DNA of 5,291 nucleotides from a bacterium (GCA_004562915.1 SFQZ01000149.1:1-5291); one strand, 5' to 3'. Shown: positions 1 to 5,291, counted from the first letter of the stretch. Numbers and translations are program-made. The notes: a model not told the origin generated them from the sequence alone.

Positions 1-290
1 GCTTTTGCCTGTTTCTTCAATTCGCTATCCGACATGGTCTTTTTAAAATACTCATTCTTTTTCTTTACCTGAAGCAATGCGTCTTCCAAAAATTTTTCTT
101 TTACTCCCTGTGCTTCAAGTTCGTCTCTAAGTTTTTCTTTCATTACCGCAAAATCATCTTTGCCTTTTTTAGATCTGTAGACAATAAATGTCACAAGCAT
201 TGTAAAGAATCCCAGAATCCATAACCAGATACGATACTGTGAACTTCGATACATTCTTGCAAATGTATCATTGATCTTCTTTCCTCTCAT
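1..290 (-). CDS. Unrecognised small membrane-anchored protein, 3' end outside the window
   Basis: An open frame of 96 codons starts with ATG at 288-290 and runs off the left edge. A good ribosome site (GGAAGAGG, 7 nt before the ATG) supports this start. The first 20 residues are polar and basic (starting MRGKKINDTF). Residues about 21-38 (IWLWILGFFTMLVTFIVY) form one strongly hydrophobic segment. From residue 39 on the chain is rich in Lys, Glu and Asp and probably helical or coiled-coil. By the positive-inside rule the flanking charges do not settle the topology, since both sides are basic. I do not recognise a family. It lies downstream of a long leader that carries a promoter and a terminator-like hairpin, so its expression may depend on read-through. 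That the frame is a real gene is fairly sure. Its function is unknown. Confidence 0.75.
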   Translation of the reverse strand, partial: MRGKKINDTFARMYRSSQYRIWLWILGFFTMLVTFIVYRSKKGKDDFAVMKEKLRDELEAQGVKEKFLEDALLQVKKKNEYFKKTMSDSELKKQAK

Positions 291-388
291 CTTTGCACCT
301 CTTCCTTTGATAATGCTAATTACTACATCTTCCCTAACCCTTTACTGAATTATTTACTGTCATTAAGTCGCATTTTAATCTATAACAC

Positions 389-455
389 AAAAAAACCACA
401 TTCTAAGGAAACAGTACGAAACAATTAATCTCAATGTGTTTTCTTACCCATGTGG
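389..455 (-). terminator. Intrinsic terminator or attenuator in the leader
   Basis: On the minus strand the 5' arm (438-455) and the 3' arm (396-412) pair as CCACAT/ATGTGG, an internal loop, TAAG/CTTA, one mismatch and AAAC/GTTT. The loop is about 25 nt. Seven T follow immediately (389-395). The shape fits a Rho-independent terminator, though the internal loop and long loop make it weaker than the other terminators here. Confidence 0.55.
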
Positions 456-602
456 ATTCTTTTATAACAGTGCAAAATCCTACCATCGTAAATGTTATCA
501 GATTCTGTTATTCAATTTTAAATAATTTTCATCAAAACAAATTCATATACATTTCGACTAATTTCTTCCAAGTTGCTTCAGAATTTGTAGTAATTTGTAT
601 GC
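389..602 (-). ncRNA. Candidate small RNA or terminator-controlled leader
   Basis: A transcript started by the promoter at 609-637 would begin near 602 and end at the U-run at 389-395, giving about 210 nt. Three inverted repeats suggest structure. The first is an 8-bp perfect pair, ACAAATTC (581-588 on the RNA strand) with GAATTTGT (537-544). The second is a 7-bp perfect pair, ATAACAG (505-511) with CTGTTAT (464-470), extendable inside by AATC/GATT. The third is the terminator hairpin at 396-455. No open frame with a good ribosome site is present: the longest minus frame is 28 codons, has no Shine-Dalgarno sequence and ends inside the hairpin. The RNA could be an independent sRNA, or the attenuated leader of the 1-290 gene, whose start lies about 100 nt past the U-run. 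It does not resemble a T-box, and its ends do not pair as in 6S RNA. Existence and ends are inference from sequence. Confidence 0.45.
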
Positions 603-608
603 ATTACT

Positions 609-637
609 ATTCTATAGGATCATAGCGTTTTTGTCAA
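609..637 (-). promoter_or_regulatory. Strong sigma-A type promoter
   Basis: On the minus strand a perfect -35 box TTGACA (632-637) is followed by a 17-bp spacer and the -10 box TAGAAT (609-614, five of six consensus bases). The start point would be near 602. It is the best promoter in the window. No protein start follows for about 310 nt, which is the main argument for a transcribed leader or small RNA here. Confidence 0.7.
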
Positions 638-710
638 TATTTCTTATTATGCTAATATTTTTTTGTTGATTCTCTATAGTTTCAGCACCAAAAATTGGCA
701 AAAACGCTTG

Positions 711-990
711 TTATTTCAGCTCTTTCAGCACACTCAAGCACAGCGGCAAAAAGAACAAGCCCTGCCTGGCCGCACGCCTGAATGATCGCCATCACCGAAA
801 ATACAATCCCGACCGCTGCCGTCGACTGGGTATTGATCCTTCCCACAAACATCGTGTCTACCATATTGTAAAATGATGTCACCAACATACTGATGATCGT
901 CGGTATCGCCATCTGGCTTACCAGACGCCCAATCGGATCCGTCGTCATATATTTCACCTTTTGCTCCGCTGACATATCTGCCACTTTCAT
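711..990 (-). pseudogene. MATE-family efflux transporter remnant, internally deleted
   Basis: The first 75 or so residues from ATG 988-990 are a typical MATE N-terminus: a DPIGRLV segment, then the first membrane helix with PTIISMLVTSFYNMVDTMFVG, followed by an AAVGIVFSVMAIIQA stretch. At about 765-778 the match stops. Intact relatives continue with a GSGN-type region and hundreds more residues (known for the family). Here the next bases, read one frame over, give ARQGLFFLPL, a motif from near the MATE C-terminus. LSVLKELK and a TAA stop (711-713) follow at once, which suggests a second, in-frame deletion before the end. In the original frame a meaningless tail runs to a stop at 682-684. The start lies one base after the stop of the upstream remnant (TAATATG), so the two were probably translated together. 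A transport function is not possible with one or two helices. Confidence is high for the family and for inactivation, lower for the exact junctions. Confidence 0.85.
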
Positions 991-991
991 A

Positions 992-1562
992 TTAGAACAT
1001 CTCTCTTTCCTCTTTTGCCACAAACTTCTGATTCCGGCTTTTCGGTTTTTCCGGTATTGTCATTACAAGTTTTCCACTTGCAACCAAAGGCTGCACATAA
1101 TGCTGCATCACATAAAATACAGTATTGATTCCCAGATAATCTTCAATTTCCCTGCGTGTTCTCGGAATCCTGCAAAATTCCAGCAACGTATCCGTTCCAC
1201 TATTTTGCTCCTTTTCATCATCGTGTAGATGCTTTCGAAATGCTTCATAAGTGTATATCTCATAATCTGTCATAGGAAGATCTGCATCTCCGACCCGAAC
1301 ATAGGAACCTTTGATTCGCCCTGCTCCGGAATAATAGCAAGGACGTTCCGTCAGATCCGCAGAAGGAATTTCAGCTGAACAAATGAATTCTCCATCTAGC
1401 TCGGCCACTGTAAATACCGTCCTGATTGGAAAAACTGGATAATGTATCATAAAGTTTTTTAGGGCAGCCTTCATGTACCGCGTTCACTTCTAACGTCTGA
1501 GTCTCGGCTTTTAGATGCATCGTTTGATTTGCTAATTCAATCAACTCTTCGCTTAACATCAT
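992..1562 (-). pseudogene. AlbA_2/Schlafen-type ATP-binding protein remnant, internally deleted
   Basis: The start is probably ATG 1560-1562 (or the next ATG, 1557-1559), behind the ribosome site GAAGGGG. The first frame encodes an N-terminus ending in CPKKLYDTLSSFSNQD, which I recognise as the opening of AlbA_2 (divergent AAA) ATP-binding proteins. Near 1418-1428 the match jumps by about 40 residues and changes frame. It resumes as RTVFTVAELDGEF, then SAEIP, TERPCYY, GSYVRVGD and YEAFRK. Near 1200-1215 there is a second jump, apparently in frame. It skips the large central and C-terminal domain of the family and lands on a winged-helix-like tail: LLEFCRIPRTRREIEDYLGI through PEKPKSRNQKF. The stop is TAA 992-994. 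About 190 codons remain of what is usually a protein of well over 400. The frameshift near residue 47 leaves the full product untranslatable, though a 160-codon internal frame stays open. Family assignment is from memory of motifs, not a search. Confidence 0.8.
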
Positions 1563-1583
1563 TTTCACCCCTTCATTAAACAA

Positions 1584-1612
1584 AATATAACAAAATAAGC
1601 AAACAAATTCAA
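1584..1612 (-). promoter_or_regulatory. Promoter of the AlbA_2-MATE remnant pair
   Basis: On the minus strand TTGAAT (1607-1612) and TATATT (1584-1589) are separated by exactly 17 bp. Transcription would start near 1577, about 15 nt before the ATG at 1562. The -35 box lies inside the near-palindrome at 1599-1626, so a protein bound there would block the polymerase (inference). Confidence 0.6.
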
Positions 1613-1653
1613 TTGATTTTGTTTGCTCAATTTATTTTTTGTTTGCTTATTTT
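1592..1653. repeat. Operator-like palindrome with a third half-site
   Basis: The 28 bp at 1599-1626 read GCAAACAAA, ten bases centred on CAATTG, then TTTGTTTGC. This matches its own reverse complement at 26 of 28 positions. A third copy of TTTTGTTTGCT lies at 1637-1647, 20 bp in direct register from the one at 1617-1627. It also makes a 16-bp perfect inverted repeat between 1592-1607 and 1638-1653. Such symmetry over a -35 box is typical of repressor operators. No regulator gene is in the window, so the binding protein is unknown. Confidence 0.5.
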
Positions 1654-1894
1654 TTATTAATATAAATACCATTACTAATATATGCATACTTCTTCAAAAA
1701 TATGCAAAGTTTCTCCTTTGCTCACAGTCATTGTCACCGTCCATGCCTATGTATTTTACAGCTTATATGTGGTAAATGGATCTTATTTTTCACCATATCG
1801 TTCTGCGTAGGCGTCCATACCCTTACTAACACCAACCTGCGCTTCGCTACACTTGGCGGTAAATACCGTAACTGAACTTTTACCAGTAAGATTA
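1654..1894. other. Gene-poor stretch with a possible orphan reading-frame tail
   Basis: I see no complete gene here. The left half (to about 1780) is AT-rich and featureless apart from short tatgca repeats. On the minus strand a frame ending at TAA 1783-1785 reads protein-like for about 35 codons (starting LTGKSSVTVFTAK, ending DAYAERYGEK). It has no start codon or ribosome site and runs into the terminator and tRNA-Leu upstream. It might be the last piece of a lost gene, or chance. I do not recognise it. Confidence 0.25.
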
Positions 1895-1912
1895 GTGCCG
1901 TGCTCGGCACAC

Positions 1913-1941
1913 AAAAAAAGCCCCGAATTAACGGGGTTTTT
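1913..1941. terminator. Bidirectional terminator after tRNA-Leu
   Basis: The stem CCCCG (1921-1925) pairs with CGGGG (1932-1936) around a six-base loop. On the minus strand one C and seven T follow (1913-1919). On the plus strand five T follow (1937-1941). It ends the leftward tRNA transcript and would also stop rightward transcription. An outer 8-bp inverted repeat, 1905-1912 with 1943-1950, encloses it and includes the tRNA 3' end. Confidence 0.9.
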
Positions 1942-1945
1942 CGTG

Positions 1946-2031
1946 TGCCGCAGACCGGGATCGAACCGGTACGGGTATCGCTACCCACGGGATTTTAAGT
2001 CCCGGGCGTCTGCCAGTTCCGCCACTGCGGC
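1946..2031 (-). tRNA. tRNA-Leu (anticodon TAA)
   Basis: The 86-nt minus-strand sequence folds as a class II tRNA. The acceptor stem is GCCGCAG with CTGCGGC plus discriminator A. The D-loop region is TGGCGGAACTGGCAGACGC. The anticodon stem CGGGA/TCCCG holds the loop CTTAAAA, with anticodon TAA at 1995-1997. A long variable arm (GTGGGTAGCGATACCC) precedes a T-arm with GGTTCGATCC. CCA is not encoded: the genome continues with CAC. This tRNA reads UUA and, by wobble, UUG. It is second in the Tyr-Leu operon. Confidence 0.97.
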
Positions 2032-2058
2032 AAGAGGTGTTTAACCGGCTTAAATCAA

Positions 2059-2074
2059 AGAGCATACGTGCTCT
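2059..2074 (-). other. Hairpin between the two tRNAs
   Basis: AGAGCA and TGCTCT form a perfect 6-bp stem with a 4-base loop in the spacer between tRNA-Tyr and tRNA-Leu. On the minus strand it is followed by TTGATTT, too poor in T for a sure terminator. It may help processing of the dicistronic transcript or cause partial termination. Confidence 0.4.
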
Positions 2075-2101
2075 GCACTGTCTCTTTTAGCCATACACCA
2101 A

Positions 2102-2183
2102 TGGGCGGAGGTGGATTCGAACCACCGAAGCATATTGCAGCAGATTTACAGTCTGTCCCCTTTGGCCACTCGGGAATCCACCC
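2102..2183 (-). tRNA. tRNA-Tyr (anticodon GTA)
   Basis: The 82-nt minus-strand sequence has the acceptor stem GGGTGGA with TCCGCCC (one T-G wobble) plus discriminator A. The D region is TTCCCGAGTGGCCAAAGGGG. The anticodon stem CAGA/TCTG holds anticodon GTA at 2147-2149. A bacterial-type extra arm and a T-arm with GGTTCGAATCC follow. CCA is not encoded: TTG follows. It reads both Tyr codons. It is first in the operon, about 18 nt after the predicted start of transcription. Confidence 0.97.
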
Positions 2184-2208
2184 ATCAAATGTCTCTCGAC
2201 AATACTTA

Positions 2209-2237
2209 CTTATACCATATTTTCCCGAAAAATGCAA
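2209..2237 (-). promoter_or_regulatory. Promoter of the tRNA-Tyr-Leu operon
   Basis: On the minus strand TTGCAT (2232-2237), a 17-bp spacer and TATAAG (2209-2214) with an extended -10 TGG lie just upstream of tRNA-Tyr. The -35 box starts one base after the U-run of the terminator at 2239-2282, so there is almost no spare DNA between the two units. Confidence 0.7.
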
Positions 2238-2238
2238 G

Positions 2239-2282
2239 AAAAATGTGGACATTCCAGCGTTTTTACACGCTGAATGCCCACA
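2239..2282 (-). terminator. Terminator of the C39 peptidase gene, overlapping its 3' end
   Basis: On the minus strand TGTGGGCATTCAGCG (2268-2282) pairs with CGCTGGAATGTCCACA (2244-2259), with one G-T pair and one bulged base, followed by five T (2239-2243). The 5' arm is coding sequence for the last residues of the peptidase. The TAA stop (2263-2265) sits in the 8-base loop. Confidence 0.85.
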
Positions 2283-3237
2283 TCCCTTTCATCTGATCAA
2301 GCAACCTTTTCGCATCCCATTTTTTACGGCTGTTGATTCGGCTGTTTGGATCATTCACAATAATCTTTCCATCGTCCGTCACTCCTGTCAGCACAATAAA
2401 ATGCCCCTGCTCTGTGAAATCCCCGGGGCCCATGCTGCAGATGATCGGATGGCCTGCGCGCAATTCGCTCTGTACACCTTCGACCGTCCATTTGGTAATC
2501 TGCCAGGAGTGTACCCCCAGCCGGGATGCTCCGTCCGTCATCAAGGCCCAGTCCGTAACATCATTTGTACAATATCCCCACTCCATACTCAAGTCGGCAA
2601 CCTTTTTCGGAGTGGCACTTCCGTCTCCGGTGAGTCCTGTCACGACCATAGCAAGGCAAGTCGGACCACATCCGTTGACTGCGATCGTACCACTTCCGTA
2701 TGACGCATATCCCCATGTCTGGTCCCACTGATAGTAAAGCGGAATATTGTTACGGAGCTGATATTCACTTAAATCAACCGATGCCGGAACTGCTTCATTG
2801 AGCGCATCAGACCCTTTTGCCATGTACTCCGGATAATCCACGACCCAGTCCACTGCCTCTTTATGCTTTGTGAAATATTCAATCAGCCAGTCCGGGTAGG
2901 AATCTCTGTCCAGCAGAATTTTCTCCACCTGAGGATATCTCGCATACAGCTCCCGGAGCTGTGCTCCATATTTGTCAGAAGTCAGTACTTGCTCGATCCG
3001 CCTTTCCCGCTCCTCTTCGGCGTCCTTTCTCGCCTGCTCGGCTTTCTCAACTGCCTCCTGTTTTTCTTTCTCGATCCGCGCAGCCTCCTTTGTTTTTTTC
3101 ATTCTGCCCATCCCAAGGAGCAGCAAAAGAACAACTGCAATTCCAAGTACCAGAATAGCTATCTTTCTGTATTTTAGAAGTTTTTTTCTTTCTTTTATTC
3201 CATTTAACTGTGTTCTATCAAAGCGAAAATCTATCAT
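2263..3237 (-). CDS. Membrane-anchored C39-like cysteine peptidase
   Basis: The protein has 324 residues. ATG 3235-3237 follows the ribosome site AGGAAGGA at a spacing of about 10 nt. Residues 1-24 are basic. Residues 25-43 are one hydrophobic segment (starting KIAILVLGIAVVLLLLLG), with no clear cleavage site, so it probably acts as a signal anchor with the rest outside the cell. Residues 46-85 are almost all Lys, Glu, Arg and Ala and should form a helical coiled-coil stalk. From about residue 165 comes a papain-like domain of the Peptidase_C39_2 type: YYQWDQTWG (Gln170, oxyanion hole), NGCGPTCLAM (nucleophile Cys190), QGHFIVLTG (His279) and NDPNS (Asp296). All expected catalytic residues are present. 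Substrate is unknown. The family includes bacteriocin-leader and cell-surface peptidases, but no ABC transporter or peptide precursor is next to it, so a role in envelope protein turnover is only a guess. It is monocistronic, with its own terminator, and divergent from asnB. Confidence 0.92.
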   Translation of the reverse strand: MIDFRFDRTQLNGIKERKKLLKYRKIAILVLGIAVVLLLLLGMGRMKKTKEAARIEKEKQEAVEKAEQARKDAEEERERRIEQVLTSDKYGAQLRELYARYPQVEKILLDRDSYPDWLIEYFTKHKEAVDWVVDYPEYMAKGSDALNEAVPASVDLSEYQLRNNIPLYYQWDQTWGYASYGSGTIAVNGCGPTCLAMVVTGLTGDGSATPKKVADLSMEWGYCTNDVTDWALMTDGASRLGVHSWQITKWTVEGVQSELRAGHPIICSMGPGDFTEQGHFIVLTGVTDDGKIIVNDPNSRINSRKKWDAKRLLDQMKGMWAFSV

Positions 3238-3267
3238 CGATATGGTTCCTTCCTGATTTGTACTAAT

Positions 3268-3276
3268 ACTTTAGCA
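3268..3276 (-). promoter_or_regulatory. Possible extended -10 promoter of the C39 peptidase gene
   Basis: On the minus strand TGCTAAAGT fits an extended -10 (TG, one base, TAAAGT at 3268-3273), about 30 nt before the start codon. No convincing -35 box is found 17 bp upstream. An alternative pair, TTGTCG with TAGAAA, lies a little further upstream. The choice is uncertain. Confidence 0.35.
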
Positions 3277-3370
3277 CATTTTTTCTACAGAAAACACCAT
3301 TTTACGACAAATTACAAAAATTTCACATTTTCTTAAGTTACTCAATAAAATGAGTTTTCCAAACTTTACA

Positions 3371-3400
3371 CTGTCAATTTTATACCAGCTATGTTATAGT
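3371..3400 (+). promoter_or_regulatory. Probable asnB promoter
   Basis: CTGTCA (3371-3376), an 18-bp spacer and TATAGT (3395-3400) with an upstream TG form an extended -10 promoter. A second hexamer, TATAAT (3401-3406), follows directly and could be used instead, but its -35 region (TTTTAT) is poor. Either way transcription would start near 3407-3413, about 45 nt before the asnB start. Confidence 0.5.
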
Positions 3401-3405
3401 TATAA

Positions 3406-3420
3406 TGATGCAAAGCATCA
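3406..3420 (+). other. Hairpin at the 5' end of the asnB transcript
   Basis: TGATGC and GCATCA form a perfect 6-bp stem around AAA right at the predicted start of transcription. Such 5' hairpins can protect an mRNA from decay. No T-box or known riboswitch elements are seen in this short leader, so it gives no clear sign of tRNA-Asn sensing. Confidence 0.35.
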
Positions 3421-3455
3421 GAAACAACCACTTTTCGGAAAGGATGTGTAAAAAT

Positions 3456-5291
3456 ATGTGCGGATTTGCAGGCTATTACGGCACTGGCGATTTCAATAGA
3501 GAAGAAGTAATCGATAAGATGGGCGAGCTGATCGCGCACCGCGGCCCGGACAGCAAGGGCAGTTTTGTAGATGATTATGTAGCACTTGGTTTCCGTCGTT
3601 TAAGTATCATTGACCTGGAGGGTGGCACACAGCCGATTCACAGCGCAGATGGAAAGCATGTCATTATATTTAACGGTGAGATTTACAATTATCAGGAGAT
3701 CCGCAAGGATTTGATCGAGAAGCACGGATGTACGTTCCAGACCAATTCCGACACCGAAGTCATTCTCCAGACTTACAAGACCTACGGCGAGAAGACCGCT
3801 TCCATGCTCCGCGGCATGTTCGCCTTCGTAATTTATGACAAGGAAAATCACACCATGTACGGCGCAAGAGATTATTTCGGAATCAAACCGTTCTATTATG
3901 CAAAAATGAACGGAAGTCTGCTTTTTGGTTCTGAGATCAAATCTTTCCTTGCCCACCCGCATTTTCATAAAGAAGTCAATAAAGAAGCACTGAAAATGTA
4001 CCTGACCTTCCAGTACAACCCACTTCTTGAGACCATGTTCAAGGATGTATACAAACTGGAGCCGGGAACCTATTTTACCTACGACGGCAAGGACTTTAAG
4101 ACAACCAAATATTTCGACCCGACCTACGAGAAGCAGGACAGAAGCTTCGATGAGACTGTCAAACTGATTGGCGAGACCATTCAGGAATCGGTTGATTACC
4201 ATCAGATCAGTGATGTAGAAGTTGGTTCCTTCCTGTCAGGCGGTGTGGATTCCAGCTACATTGCTTCCACCGTTAAACCGATGAAGACTTACTCCGTTGG
4301 ATTTGAAGTGGGCGGCTTCGACGAGACCACCTACTCCAAGGATCTCTGCGACATCCTTCATATGTCCAATGCCAAGAAAGAGATTTCTTCCGACGAATTC
4401 TTCGATGCCCTGCCGGAAGTACAGTACCACTCCGATGAACCGCATGCGAACCTGTCAGCCGTACCGCTTTACTATCTGTCTGAGCTGGCTGCAAAGGATG
4501 TCAAGGTTGTCCTGAGTGGGGAAGGTGCCGATGAGATGTTCGGCGGCTACGATACGTATAAACCAAGTAAATCCGGTGACTTCTACCGCAAGGTAGTTCC
4601 GGCTTCAATCCGTAAGAAGCTCGGCGACTGGGCTGCAAGCAAACCAAATCACCGCGGTCTGAATTTCCTGAAGAGAAATGCAACTTCTGTAGAAGATTCC
4701 TATATCGGACAGGCATTTATCATGGACAACGAAGAGGCAAATGAAGTGCTGGCTCCGAAATATAAATCTGACTTAAGATATCAGGATGTGACCAAACCTT
4801 ATTTTGACCAGGTAAAAGACCAGGATGATTTCCATAAAAAACTTTTCCTGGACATGCACCTGTGGCTGCCGCATGACATACTTCTGAAAGCAGACAAAAT
4901 GACCATGGCTCATTCTTTGGAACTTCGCGTTCCGTATCTGGACAAAGAAGTGTGGAAACTCGCCCGCAGTATCGACACCAAATACTGTGTTGAGGGAGAA
5001 GAGACGAAGAAAGCATTCCGTACCTCCGCTCTTTCCCACATCCCGATGGACTGGGCACAGCGCAAAAAACTCGGTTTCCTCGTACCGTTCCGCGTATGGC
5101 TCCGCGAGGATAAATACTACAACCGCGTGAAAGAAATGTTCCAGAAGGATTTTGTTTCTGAATTCTTCGACAGAAATATTCTGATGAAATGGCTGGAAGA
5201 CCATAAGAACAAAGTAGGAAACTACCACAGAAAGATTTACACCGTTTACTCTTTCTTATTATGGTATGAACAGTATTTCGTACTGAGATAA
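3456..5291 (+). CDS. asnB: Asparagine synthetase, glutamine-hydrolysing (AsnB type)
   Basis: The enzyme makes asparagine from aspartate, ATP and glutamine in the cytoplasm. The start at 3456 gives MCGFAGYYG: after Met removal Cys2 is the N-terminal nucleophile of the class II glutaminase domain, so earlier in-frame ATGs (3405, 3444) would spoil it. The ribosome site GGAAAGGA lies about 11 nt upstream. The glutaminase domain covers about residues 2-200, with HRGPD (28-32), RRLSI (47-51), NGEIYN (73-78) and SDTE (98-101). The synthetase domain follows, with the PP-loop SGGVDSS (261-267) that binds ATP, SGEGADEMFGGY (354-365), and LLKADKMTMAHSLELRVPYLD near 476-496. With 611 residues it is the usual length for the longer Firmicute AsnB proteins, and every key residue I checked is present. 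The stop TAA is the last codon of the window, so any terminator or downstream gene is out of view. The enzyme is almost certainly active. Confidence 0.97.
   Translation: MCGFAGYYGTGDFNREEVIDKMGELIAHRGPDSKGSFVDDYVALGFRRLSIIDLEGGTQPIHSADGKHVIIFNGEIYNYQEIRKDLIEKHGCTFQTNSDTEVILQTYKTYGEKTASMLRGMFAFVIYDKENHTMYGARDYFGIKPFYYAKMNGSLLFGSEIKSFLAHPHFHKEVNKEALKMYLTFQYNPLLETMFKDVYKLEPGTYFTYDGKDFKTTKYFDPTYEKQDRSFDETVKLIGETIQESVDYHQISDVEVGSFLSGGVDSSYIASTVKPMKTYSVGFEVGGFDETTYSKDLCDILHMSNAKKEISSDEFFDALPEVQYHSDEPHANLSAVPLYYLSELAAKDVKVVLSGEGADEMFGGYDTYKPSKSGDFYRKVVPASIRKKLGDWAASKPNHRGLNFLKRNATSVEDSYIGQAFIMDNEEANEVLAPKYKSDLRYQDVTKPYFDQVKDQDDFHKKLFLDMHLWLPHDILLKADKMTMAHSLELRVPYLDKEVWKLARSIDTKYCVEGEETKKAFRTSALSHIPMDWAQRKKLGFLVPFRVWLREDKYYNRVKEMFQKDFVSEFFDRNILMKWLEDHKNKVGNYHRKIYTVYSFLLWYEQYFVLR

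Noticed and set aside
389..602. 6S RNA
   Set aside because: The ends of the predicted RNA do not pair into a closing stem, and no long rod with a central bubble is visible.
434..625. Plus-strand open frame of 63 codons
   Set aside because: It has no ribosome site, odd composition and lies antisense to the promoter and hairpins of the small-RNA candidate. It is probably chance in AT-rich DNA.
1592..1653. The 16-bp inverted repeat read as an intrinsic terminator
   Set aside because: The arms are almost pure A/T with a 30-nt loop, and the repeat overlaps a good promoter. The shorter nested palindrome explains it better as a binding site.
1639..1666. Plus-strand promoter TTGTTT with TATAAA
   Set aside because: The -35 is weak, the spacer is 16 bp, and no plus-strand gene follows before a bidirectional terminator. 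Such matches are common in AT-rich DNA.
1734..1988. Minus-strand open frame of 84 codons starting inside tRNA-Leu
   Set aside because: The start and first 15 codons lie within the tRNA and the next part is the terminator, so it cannot be a normal gene.
2068..2703. Plus-strand open frame of 211 codons
   Set aside because: It crosses tRNA-Tyr and runs antisense to the C39 peptidase domain, whose catalytic motifs prove the other strand.
3257..3455. T-box or other amino-acid riboswitch before asnB
   Set aside because: The leader after the predicted promoter is only about 45 nt, with a single 6-bp hairpin and no T-box antiterminator sequence or terminator.
3600..4202. Minus-strand open frame of 200 codons
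   Set aside because: It is antisense to asnB with no ribosome site. It is a shadow of a strongly coding frame.

Overview
The window looks like chromosome of a low-to-moderate-GC Firmicute in class Clostridia, most likely a gut Lachnospiraceae (inference). Supporting signs are AT-rich intergenic DNA with good sigma-A type promoters, strong AGGAGG-like ribosome sites, tRNAs without encoded CCA, and the style of the MATE, AlbA_2, C39-peptidase and AsnB proteins. All genes read leftward (minus strand) except asnB at the right end.

From left to right: (1) 1-290 is the N-terminal part of an unrecognised small membrane-anchored, charged, helical protein, cut by the window edge. (2) 291-637 is AT-rich and has no convincing protein gene. 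It holds a near-consensus minus-strand promoter (609-637), about 200 nt of potentially structured RNA and an intrinsic-terminator-like hairpin with seven U (389-455). This is best read as an undescribed small RNA or a terminator-controlled leader for the 1-290 gene. (3) 711-1562 holds two adjacent decayed genes: an AlbA_2/Schlafen-type ATP-binding protein and a MATE-family transporter. Each keeps its ends but has lost its middle through internal deletions and frameshifts. Their promoter is still recognisable and overlaps a 28-bp near-palindrome (1599-1626) with a third half-site nearby. (4) 1654-1912 has no assignable gene, only a possible orphan reading-frame tail.

(5) 1913-2237 is a compact tRNA operon: promoter, tRNA-Tyr(GTA), a small hairpin, tRNA-Leu(TAA), and a bidirectional terminator. 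(6) 2263-3237 encodes a membrane-anchored C39-like cysteine peptidase. Its terminator hairpin contains its own stop codon in the loop and abuts the tRNA promoter. (7) 3238-3455 is the intergenic region between this gene and the divergent asnB. (8) 3456-5291 is a complete glutamine-hydrolysing asparagine synthetase, ending exactly at the window end.

The intact genes do not form an obvious pathway: asparagine synthesis, an envelope peptidase and translation tRNAs sit side by side. No defence system, CRISPR array, insertion sequence or complete mobile element was seen. The items most worth following up are the small-RNA/attenuator candidate, the paired internally deleted genes and the palindrome at their promoter.
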